Shown here: positions 57,738 through 64,000 of the stretch, one piece after another
Numbering within the stretch: the first letter of the stretch is position 1
Layout of the letters: each line of letters opens with the position of its first letter
NCBI RefSeq assembly: GCF_030766825.1
Contig: NZ_JASFDV010000011.1
Location: 48,478-112,477 of the forward strand
Reading direction: 5' to 3'
Length of the DNA: 64,000 nucleotides
Source: Nocardiopsis sp. CC223A
GTDB lineage: Bacteria > Actinomycetota > Actinomycetes > Streptosporangiales > Streptosporangiaceae
Translations under genes and position numbers: made by a program
Notes under the pieces: model-generated
Seen by the model: the letters and a program-made list of their open reading frames with translations, nothing else
Told to the model about the DNA's origin: nothing
Database searches by the model: none

Positions 57738-57786
57738 GCCCGCCCGTCGCCCACCGCCACCCTCAACGGACGGCCTACGGCCACGG
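57738..57786 (+). repeat. 49-bp direct repeat, copy 2
   Basis: Near-identical to 57627-57675 (one C-to-T change). GGAGCGGAC (57723-57731) and GTCCGCTCC (57803-57811) form an inverted pair around this copy. The 296-bp gap 57595-57890 holds no gene. Confidence 0.85.
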
Positions 57787-57890
57787 GCCTTTCCTCGAAG
57801 ACGTCCGCTCCGGGCCTTTGGAACCCGGCCGGCGCATCGTGAACCCCGACGGGGCCGGTCCGTGATCCACGGGCCGGCCCCGTCGGCGCG

Positions 57891-58364
57891 GTGGCCGGGG
57901 GCTTCTTGGCGCTGACGGCCTACGGCGAGGTCATCACGGTGGCGGTGGACGGGGAGGCCGTGCGCGTCACCGCCTCGGGGGAGACCTCCGAGGTGCCGCG
58001 CGAGCGCTTCGGGACGGCCTTCCTGGACGGCGGGGAACCGGTGGTCCTGGACACCGACACCGCGGAGGCGGTGCGTGCGAAGACCGACCACGGCGCGGAG
58101 CGGCTGCGCACCGCCTTCGAGGCGCACGGCTACCCGTGGTCCGAGGGCGACCCGCACGCCGACGCGTTCCAGCGCTGGCTGGACGGCACCCCCGGCCTGG
58201 ACGCCGGCGCGCAGGCGCTGCTGCGCACCCGCCAGGAGGCCCTGGAGAAGAAGGACGCCGACGACGCCGCCGAGCTGCGTGCCGCGCTGGCCGAGCGGGG
58301 CCTGGTGGTGCGCGACCGGGAGCACCGCCAGTACTGGCGGGCCGTGCCCGGCCGCGAGGCCTGA
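57891..58364 (+). CDS. hypothetical protein with CysRS-tail-like helix pair
   Basis: A 157-residue protein I cannot name. The N-terminal half is a beta-rich domain (FLALTAYGEVITVAVDG, V-R-V-T-A-S-G-E). The last 45 residues, ALLRTRQEALEKKDADDAAE with LRAALAERGLVVRD, follow the pattern R-x-x-A-x-x-x-K-D-x-x-x-A-x-x-L-R-x-x-L-x-x-x-G found at the C-terminal end of cysteinyl-tRNA synthetases. That helix pair is also used in other RNA- or thiol-ligase proteins, so the match is only suggestive. GTG start, no clear ribosome site. Confidence 0.6.
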   Translation: MAGGFLALTAYGEVITVAVDGEAVRVTASGETSEVPRERFGTAFLDGGEPVVLDTDTAEAVRAKTDHGAERLRTAFEAHGYPWSEGDPHADAFQRWLDGTPGLDAGAQALLRTRQEALEKKDADDAAELRAALAERGLVVRDREHRQYWRAVPGREA

Positions 58365-58574
58365 CGCCCGGGGCCGTCGCCCTTTTCCCGGGGGCCGCCC
58401 CGGAACCCGCCCGCCGAAGCCGTCGCCGCCGCTCCGGCCCGGCGGTACGCCGTCACCGGCGGCCGTCCCCCGCAGGCGGGCCCTGACGCCGGGATCAGCG
58501 GTTCGGCCACCGCCGCCGCGCATCGGGGGCACCGCGGACCCCGGACGGCCGCCGATGCCCCGGCCGCCCGCCGG

Positions 58575-60329
58575 TCAGGTGCCGACGGCCCCGCCGTCGT
58601 CCTTGCGCACCGCCACCACCGCGCACCGGGGGCGACCCCGGGGGTCGAACCCGGGCCAGTTGCCGACCGCCCGCGGGTCCTCCGCGGTGGGCTCGCCCCA
58701 GCGGGCGTCGGAGGACCCCGGCTCGCGCACCGCCACGAACAGGGTGCGCTGGTCCGGGGTGGTGCTCACCCCCGCGATCCCGCAGCCGCGCGGTCCGGTC
58801 AGGAAGCGGCGCACCCGCCCGCTGTGCGGGTCGGCGCACAGCAGGGCGCTGTTGCCCAGCCGCTCGCGGCCGGCGTCCCAGCCCAGGTGGGCCACGTCGG
58901 TGGTGATCCACAGCCGCCCGTCCGCCCCGGAGAACGCCCCGCCGGGTGCGGCGAACCCCTCGCCGGCCCGGGCGAACTCCCGCCAGGCCAGGACGGTGGC
59001 GGCGTGGTCCAGCGCCCCCTCGGTCCAGGCCAGCAGCCGCCCGCCGCCGCTGCCGTCGGCCTCGGGCAGGTACACCTCTCCGCTACCGGGGTGGACCGCC
59101 GGCCGCCCCGGCCCCCGGAACGCGGTCGCCCCCACCGCCGCGGCCGCCCGGCGGGCCCGCAGCAGCACGGCGGCCTGGTCGGCGAACCCGTCCAGGACGG
59201 TCAGCCCGGTGCGGCCGTGGACCAGCGGCAGCCAGGTCCCCGTGCCGTCCGCGTCCAGCCGCAGCGCGTACAGGGTGCCCTCGTCCAGCGGGCTCACGGA
59301 CGGGCGGCGCACCTGCTGCCAGGGGCGGGCGGCGACGAACTTGTACGCGTGGGCGGCGTCGGTCATGTACACCACCGGCCGCCCCCGGGACTGGGCGACG
59401 GCCAGCCCCGTGTGCCCCAGCCGCCCCAGCGCGGTGCGCTTGGCGGGCGGGCCCTGCGGGTCGAACGGGTCGATCTCGACCACCCAGCCGAACCGGTCGG
59501 CCTCCCCGGGCGTGCGGGCCAGGTCGAACCGGGGCAGGTGCCGGTGCCAGCCGCGGGCGGAGTCCGCGGTCAGCCCGTGGTCCTCGTGCACGGGCCGCGG
59601 GCGCCAGGAGGAGTCCCGCGTTCCGAAGGCGTCGGCGAAGGTGTCCTCCCCGGTCAGGTAGGTGTGCCAGGGGGTGACCGCGTGCGCGGACCCGCCGGTG
59701 GTGCCCAGCGGGTCGGCCCCGGTGTCCAGGGCGCCGTGCCCGGCCAGCGGTCCGGAGAACACCACGGGGGTGTCGGCGGTGATCCGCCGGTTGAGCTCGT
59801 CGCGCGCCATCCGCCAGCGCCCCTCCGACAGCTCGACCCGCACCACGGTCGCCCCCAGGGAGGCGATCTCCTTGGCGGCGCGTTCGGCGGTGTCGGCGCG
59901 GCCGCCGTCGGGGTGCAGCAGCACCGGGTCCAGCGCGGCGTGCCCGATCACCAGCACGCCGTTGCGGGTGCCCTCACGGGAGGGGCCCAGCGGCAGGTAG
60001 TGCAGGCCGCTGTGCCCGGTGCCGACCTGCTGCCGGGCCTGGGCGGCGGTGTTCGCGGCGTCGGGCCGCCAGGCGGGCCCGCCCGGGGAGATCGGCGCGC
60101 CCCAGGGCAGCAGGACGCGGGCGGTGTACCCGGCCGGGACGGTCACCCGGTCGGTGCGCGCCGCCGGGACCTCGGTGAAGCCCGGGGTCCCGGTGTCGGG
60201 GGCGGCCAGGGTCGGGGCGGGCGCTCCCCCCAGGACGGCGGCCAGGGTCCCCGCGCCCGCGGAGCGGAGCAGGCTGCGCCGGGTCACGGCGGGTACGGCT
60301 GCGGCGGTGTGCCGGGTGCGGTCGGGCAT
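58575..60329 (-). CDS. phoX: PhoX-family secreted phosphatase
   Basis: A 584-residue DUF839/PhoX protein. A twin-arginine signal ([10 protein letters not shown] with R17-R18) sends it out folded, as expected for this calcium- and iron-dependent alkaline phosphatase family. Conserved blocks are [19 protein letters not shown], the WGAPI segment, N-G-V-L-V-I-G-H, the [13 protein letters not shown] motif, G-R-L-G-H, V-V-Y-M-T-D-A and the final [20 protein letters not shown] precedes ATG 60329. I looked for PHO boxes upstream and saw only an uncertain GTTA direct repeat near 60380-60400. It is divergent from the zinc-free ribosomal operon. Confidence 0.92.
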   Translation of the reverse strand: MPDRTRHTAAAVPAVTRRSLLRSAGAGTLAAVLGGAPAPTLAAPDTGTPGFTEVPAARTDRVTVPAGYTARVLLPWGAPISPGGPAWRPDAANTAAQARQQVGTGHSGLHYLPLGPSREGTRNGVLVIGHAALDPVLLHPDGGRADTAERAAKEIASLGATVVRVELSEGRWRMARDELNRRITADTPVVFSGPLAGHGALDTGADPLGTTGGSAHAVTPWHTYLTGEDTFADAFGTRDSSWRPRPVHEDHGLTADSARGWHRHLPRFDLARTPGEADRFGWVVEIDPFDPQGPPAKRTALGRLGHTGLAVAQSRGRPVVYMTDAAHAYKFVAARPWQQVRRPSVSPLDEGTLYALRLDADGTGTWLPLVHGRTGLTVLDGFADQAAVLLRARRAAAAVGATAFRGPGRPAVHPGSGEVYLPEADGSGGGRLLAWTEGALDHAATVLAWREFARAGEGFAAPGGAFSGADGRLWITTDVAHLGWDAGRERLGNSALLCADPHSGRVRRFLTGPRGCGIAGVSTTPDQRTLFVAVREPGSSDARWGEPTAEDPRAVGNWPGFDPRGRPRCAVVAVRKDDGGAVGT

Positions 60330-60434
60330 GGTCCCCTCCCGGGGTGTGTCGCGGTCGCGACGAATCTCTCCAATGGTGATGAGATAACCACACAGAGTAA
60401 CGAATTGCCCGCAGGCGGGGCCCGCGTCGTCCAA

Positions 60435-60459
60435 GGAAATAAAAACGGTTATCATTTCC
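60435..60459. promoter_or_regulatory. Zur-box-like palindrome ahead of the zinc-free ribosomal operon
   Basis: A 25-bp dyad: arms GGAAAT (60435-60440) and ATTTCC (60454-60459), core AACGGTTATCA. The right half GTTATCATTT is matched on the left by AAATAAAAAC with two mismatches. This resembles actinobacterial Zur sites (TGATAACGNTTATCA-like). It is AT-rich and lies 48 bp before rpmG. Confidence 0.75.
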
Positions 60460-60506
60460 TTCTATGGTGCACAGCGGCCCGTAGTCCACAGGTGAAGGAG
60501 AGTCCC

Positions 60507-60671
60507 ATGGCGCGCAACGACGTCCGCCCCATCATCAAGCTCAAGTCCACGGCCGGGACCGGCTACACCTACGTGACCCGTAAGAACCGGCGCAACAACC
60601 CCGACCGCCTCACCCTGCGCAAGTACGACCCGGTGGTCCGCCGCCACGTCGACTTCAGGGAAGAGCGCTGA
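60507..60671 (+). CDS. rpmG: ribosomal protein L33, zinc-free paralogue
   Basis: A 54-residue L33: [28 protein letters not shown], then [16 protein letters not shown]. The four cysteines (two CxxC pairs) of zinc-binding L33 are absent, so this is the C-minus form made when zinc is scarce, freeing zinc from ribosomes. GGTGAAGGAG precedes the ATG. It is the first gene of the rpmG-rpmE2-rpmF run behind a Zur-like site. Confidence 0.96.
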   Translation: MARNDVRPIIKLKSTAGTGYTYVTRKNRRNNPDRLTLRKYDPVVRRHVDFREER

Positions 60672-60733
60672 CCCCGCGCCGCACCCCGGCCGCCACCACG
60701 CACACACCCCGACCCCGGAAAGGGCACACGGAC

Positions 60734-60976
60734 ATGAAGAAGGGCATCCACCCCGACTACCGGCCCGTCGTCTTCCGCGACCGCGCCGGCGACTTCGCCA
60801 TCCTCACCCGGTCCACCCGGACCAGCGACAACACCGTCGAATGGGAGGACGGCAACACCTACCCGGTGATCGACGTCGAGATCTCCAGCGCGAGCCACCC
60901 GTTCTACACCGGCAACGCCCGCGTCGTGGACACCGCGGGCCGCGTCGAGCGCTTCAAGCGCCGCTACAACAAGTAA
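60734..60976 (+). CDS. rpmE2: ribosomal protein L31 type B, zinc-free
   Basis: An 80-residue L31 of type [17 protein letters not shown], then T-R-S-T-R and the type-B insertion [18 protein letters not shown] with closing R-V-E-R-F-K-R-R-Y. It has no cysteine, unlike zinc-binding type A. It lies 62 bp after rpmG with GGAAAGG upstream. In other actinobacteria this paralogue is repressed by Zur, in agreement with the upstream palindrome. Confidence 0.96.
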   Translation: MKKGIHPDYRPVVFRDRAGDFAILTRSTRTSDNTVEWEDGNTYPVIDVEISSASHPFYTGNARVVDTAGRVERFKRRYNK

Positions 60977-61036
60977 CGGACAGGAACGACCGACGGCGGG
61001 GCAGCGGCCCCGCCGCCGACACGGACGGAAACGACG

Positions 61037-61207
61037 ATGGCCGTACCCAAGCGCAGGATGTCGCGCTCCAACACCCGCACCCGCCGCTCCCAGTGGCGGG
61101 CGAAGACCCCCGACCTGGTGCCCCTCACCCTGGGCGGACGCGAGTACCTCGTACCGCGCAACCTGGTCCCGGCCTACCGGCGCGGGCTGCTGCCCCCGCC
61201 GGCCTGA
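61037..61207 (+). CDS. rpmF: ribosomal protein L32, zinc-free paralogue
   Basis: A 56-residue L32: [24 protein letters not shown], then a C-terminal part [21 protein letters not shown]. The position normally held by the CxxC zinc ribbon has no cysteine, so this is again the C-minus version. ATG 61037 follows GGAAACG. It completes a three-gene zinc-sparing set; rpmB and rpsN paralogues, sometimes found in such operons, are not present here. Confidence 0.92.
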   Translation: MAVPKRRMSRSNTRTRRSQWRAKTPDLVPLTLGGREYLVPRNLVPAYRRGLLPPPA

Positions 61208-61220
61208 CGCCGCACCGACC

Positions 61221-61247
61221 ACGGGGACGCCGGACCGGCGTCCCCGT
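61221..61247. terminator. terminator of the zinc-free ribosomal operon
   Basis: ACGGGGACGCCGG (61221-61233), one A, CCGGCGTCCCCGT (61235-61247), 14 bp after the rpmF stop. Confidence 0.82.
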
Positions 61248-61344
61248 CCGCGTCTGCGCGGCCGGCCCGCGAACGCCGAACGGACCGCGCGAAACGCCCC
61301 CGTACCGGTGCTCGAACACTCCGCCGGTCGGGCAGGCTGGAGGG

Positions 61345-63723
61345 GTGACGACAACCGCTACGGGGGTCCCGGCCCCCGGCCCCGCCACAGTGCGCGCCCC
61401 GCGCAGACCCGTCGACCTCTTCGTGGGGGTCGGCGGACTGTGCGTGATCGCGGTGATCCTGCTCGCCGTCCGGGCGGTCACCGAAGGCCAGGCCGGCCCC
61501 GACGCCCTGCGCGCCCTGCTGCCCGCCGGGCCGCTCTTCCTCGCCGCCCTGGGCGCCAACCTCGCCCTCATCACCCTGGTCTGCGCCTCGGTCCTGATCA
61601 CCCTCTTCGCCGGGGCCCTGCGCGACCTGGTGCGGGCCGGTGCGGCCGCCGTCGCCGCCTACGCGCTGACCTCCCTGGTCAACGCGGTCCTGTACACGCT
61701 CATCGGACCCGAGCGGATCCCCCCGGGCCTGCCCGACGCCCCCGGCGACCTGTTCACCGGGGCCACCCTGGGCTATGTCGCCGCCGCCCTGGCCTACCTC
61801 CTCACCATGCCGACCGGCCAGCCCCGGGTGCGCTCCCTGCTGTGGGCCGCCACCGTCACCGCCGCCGCCTGCGCCCTGCTGGCCGGGGTCACCAGCCTGC
61901 CCGCCCTCCTGCTCACCGTCATCGCCGGCGTGACCTGCGCCGGACTGCTCGGCTACGCCGTCGGCGCCGGCACACCGCCCCCCGCCAACGGGTCGCTGCG
62001 CGCCGAACTGCGCCGGTTCGGCCTGGAGCCGACCGCCGTGACCCCGGCCGGGACCGACCCCGAGGGCGACCCCCGCCACCTGGTCGACCTGGCCGACGGC
62101 GGGCGCGCCGAGGCCGTCGTGCTCGGCTCCGAGAACACCGCCGGGTTCTGGCGGCGGCTGCGCGACCTGCTGCTGCTGCGCGGCCCCTTCGCCCCCCGCA
62201 TGCTCTACGGGGTGCGCCGCCGCGCCGAGCACGCCGCGCTCATGGCCCACGCCGTGCGCGATGCCGGGGTGGCCACCCCCCGGGTGCTGGCCGTCGGCGA
62301 ACCCCGGCCCGGCACCGTCCTGCTGGTCCGCGAACTGCCCGAGGTCCGGCCCCTGGACGACCTGGCCGAGGAGGAGTTCACCGACGCCCTGCTCGACCGC
62401 TGCTGGGAAGCGCTGGGCCGGCTGCACCGGCACCGCGTCGCCCACGGCGACCTGCACGGGGCCACCGTCGGGACCGACCGGGCGGGCGGGGGGATCGTGT
62501 TCACCGGGGTGGGCCGCGGCTCGGTGGCCGCGCCGCCCCTGACCGTCTCCCTGGACTCGGCCGCCCTGGTCGCCCTGCTGGCCACCCGGGTCGGCGCCGA
62601 ACGCGCCGTCGCCTCCGCCGTGCGCGCCCTCGGGGTGCCCGCCACCGCCGCGATCCTGCCGTTCCTGCAACCGCCCGGCCTGCCCTACCCGCTGCGCCGC
62701 GCGCTGCGCGCCCGCAAGGGGCTCATCGGCCGACTGCGCGAGGCGGTGGTCGAGGTCGCCCCCGAGGCCCCCGCCGAACCGGCGCGGGTGGAGCGGATGC
62801 GGCCGCGCACCGTGGTCAGCGTCATCGTCGCCACCGTGGTCGGCCTGGTCCTGCTCTACCAGCTCACCGGCGTGGACCTGAGCGCCGTCGGCCGGGCCGA
62901 CCCGGGGTGGGCACTGGCCGCGTTCGCGATGGCCACCGCGTGCATGGTCGCGGCGGCGATGGTGCTCATCGGGTTCGTACCGGTCGAGCTGCCCTGGTGG
63001 CGCAGCGTCCTGGTGCAGTACGCGGCGTCGTTCGTGCGCATCGCCGCCCCCGCGGGGCTGGGGTCGATCGCCATCAACACCCGGTTCGCGATCAAGGCCG
63101 GGGCGTCCACGCCGCTGGCGCTGTCCGGGGTCGGGCTCGGCCAGCTGGTCGGACTGCTGGTGCACGTGCCGCTGCTGCTGGTGTGCGCCTACCTGACCGG
63201 GACCTCGTACTGGACCGGGTTCACGCCCTCGCCGACGGTGGTGTCCATCGCGATCGCCGTCACCGTGCTCGTCGCGGCGGTGCTGCTGTCGCCGCGGCTG
63301 CGCCGGGCGATCACCGAGCGGGTGCGCCCCTACCTGCGCGGGGTGCTGCCCCGGCTGCTGGACACCCTGCAACGGCCCGCCTCCCTGGCGATGGGGCTGG
63401 GCGGGACCGTGCTGCTGACGGTGGCGTTCGTGCTGTGCCTGTACTTCTCGGTGCTGGCGTTCGCCCCGGACATCGCGCAGGTGAGCCTGGTGGCGGTCGC
63501 CGTGGTGTTCCTGGCCGGGAACGCGATCGGGTCGGCCGCGCCCACCCCGGGCGGGCTGGGCGCGGTGGAGGCCGCGCTCATCGGCGGGCTGACCGCGGTG
63601 GCGGGGGTCCCGGCGGCGGTGGCGCTGCCCGCGGTGCTGCTGTTCCGGGTGCTCACGTTCTGGTTCCCGGTGCTGCCGGGGTGGGGGGCGTTCTCCTACC
63701 TCCAGCGGCGGGAGGCCGTCTGA
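61345..63723 (+). CDS. YbhN/MprF-type membrane protein with embedded kinase-like domain
   Basis: A 792-residue protein. Part 1 (about 25-205) has six or seven hydrophobic helices. Part 2 (about 220-450) is soluble and resembles aminoglycoside-phosphotransferase/Rio-like kinases: L-L-V-R-E-L-P-E-V-R-P-L, then HRHRVAHGDLHGATVG with H-G-D-L-H as catalytic loop; the usual D-F-G/D-x-D is replaced by V-F-T-G-V-G, so activity is doubtful. Part 3 (about 490-785) is a lysylphosphatidylglycerol synthase/flippase-type (UPF0104) membrane domain with S-F-V-R-I-A-A-P-A-G-L-G-S and the P-T-P-G-G-L-G-A-V-E-A motif. GTG 61345 follows GGAGGG closely. Possible role in lipid translocation (inference). Confidence 0.85.
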   Translation: MTTTATGVPAPGPATVRAPRRPVDLFVGVGGLCVIAVILLAVRAVTEGQAGPDALRALLPAGPLFLAALGANLALITLVCASVLITLFAGALRDLVRAGAAAVAAYALTSLVNAVLYTLIGPERIPPGLPDAPGDLFTGATLGYVAAALAYLLTMPTGQPRVRSLLWAATVTAAACALLAGVTSLPALLLTVIAGVTCAGLLGYAVGAGTPPPANGSLRAELRRFGLEPTAVTPAGTDPEGDPRHLVDLADGGRAEAVVLGSENTAGFWRRLRDLLLLRGPFAPRMLYGVRRRAEHAALMAHAVRDAGVATPRVLAVGEPRPGTVLLVRELPEVRPLDDLAEEEFTDALLDRCWEALGRLHRHRVAHGDLHGATVGTDRAGGGIVFTGVGRGSVAAPPLTVSLDSAALVALLATRVGAERAVASAVRALGVPATAAILPFLQPPGLPYPLRRALRARKGLIGRLREAVVEVAPEAPAEPARVERMRPRTVVSVIVATVVGLVLLYQLTGVDLSAVGRADPGWALAAFAMATACMVAAAMVLIGFVPVELPWWRSVLVQYAASFVRIAAPAGLGSIAINTRFAIKAGASTPLALSGVGLGQLVGLLVHVPLLLVCAYLTGTSYWTGFTPSPTVVSIAIAVTVLVAAVLLSPRLRRAITERVRPYLRGVLPRLLDTLQRPASLAMGLGGTVLLTVAFVLCLYFSVLAFAPDIAQVSLVAVAVVFLAGNAIGSAAPTPGGLGAVEAALIGGLTAVAGVPAAVALPAVLLFRVLTFWFPVLPGWGAFSYLQRREAV

Positions 63724-64000
63724 GCGGCCGATGGCCCACAGGAGGACTCCGTTCTGCCGGAGGCCTTGGAGGACGGCCCGCGCATCGCCACCCGCTCACC
63801 TCGGCCGGGACCGAGGCGTTCATCGAGGAGGGGTTCGGCGGCAGCGCCATCCCCGCGGTCCGGGGCCGACCGCGGCTTCACGACCGGGACCGCCCGGGCG
63901 GTGCCTTCGCGGGCGGAGGGCGGTCTGCTCTGGGTCTTCGGCCGTCGGGGTGCCGGAGAGCGGTGGTCGGTGACGGCTGCGGACGGCCCGCCCCGGCCCG
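63724..64000. other. window edge, possible regulator remnant
   Basis: No clear gene. In one frame near 63785-63870 a piece reads GTEAFIEEGFGGSAI, which recalls the first helices of a TetR protein (A-x-x-A-F-x-E-x-G-F-x-G-x-S-I), but no start or helix-turn-helix continuation follows. It may be decayed or chance. Confidence 0.25.

Noticed and set aside
60370..60410. PHO-box-like GTTA direct repeat upstream of phoX
   Set aside because: Spacing is 13 bp and the rest of the unit does not fit the 11-bp direct repeats of PhoP sites.

Overview
The window is about 70% GC DNA with dense, short-spaced genes, GTG/TTG starts, apparent leaderless promoters, mycothiol genes (mshC, mscR), WhiJ/BldB-type regulators (XRE-DUF5753 and DUF397) and a type I-E style CRISPR repeat. 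This points to a filamentous actinomycete. A Nocardiopsis-like member of the Streptosporangiales is my inference from general flavour, not from a search. No rRNA or tRNA gene was found.

Layout. 1-8.2 kb: edge of a sugar-type ABC ATPase, lnt, fxsA, then a tight five-gene operon for a three-subunit molybdenum hydroxylase (PaoABC/xanthine dehydrogenase family) with an ABM-domain membrane protein and an NTF2-like protein. 8.2-16.3 kb: SUFU-domain protein, a CtpE-like P-type ATPase, an NRDE protein, and the mycothiol-dependent formaldehyde dehydrogenase mscR translationally coupled to an MBL hydrolase. 16.3-24.5 kb is accessory: a 159-bp MITE-like element, an OYE reductase, an orphan CRISPR array (10 repeats) whose two leader-proximal spacers are identical, a 1.5-kb stretch without a clear gene, a secreted LPMO, a GyrI/MerR pair flanked by inverted repeats, and two broken genes. 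24.6-29.8 kb: a Ser/Thr kinase with an unusual lower-GC C-terminal half and a WhiJ/BldB-like island with a periodic operator-like region. 29.8-41.9 kb: EamA and MFS exporters, a MocR regulator, a GH16-lectin glucanase, an iron-box-preceded siderophore-interacting protein, mshC, and two copies of a 117-bp repeat, each lying between convergent genes. 42-43.9 kb holds the most unusual gene, an in-frame chimera of a cut-down trehalose-phosphatase domain, the N-terminal piece of a GH15 enzyme and a sensor histidine kinase. 44-51 kb: PAC2, metH, HAD phosphatase. 51.7-57.6 kb: a peptide-type ABC importer in the order permease C, binding protein, permease B, fused double ATPase, with a strong hairpin just before permease B. 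58.5-63.7 kb: PhoX, then a zinc-free ribosomal protein operon (L33, L31 type B, L32) behind a Zur-like palindrome, then a large YbhN/MprF-type membrane protein with an embedded kinase-like domain.

Functional themes: aldehyde and thiol metabolism (molybdenum hydroxylase, mscR, mshC, MBL hydrolase), polysaccharide attack outside the cell (LPMO, GH16), metal homeostasis (CtpE, SIP with iron box, Zur-type operon), and peptide uptake. All functional calls come from reading translated sequence and motifs; no database search was run.
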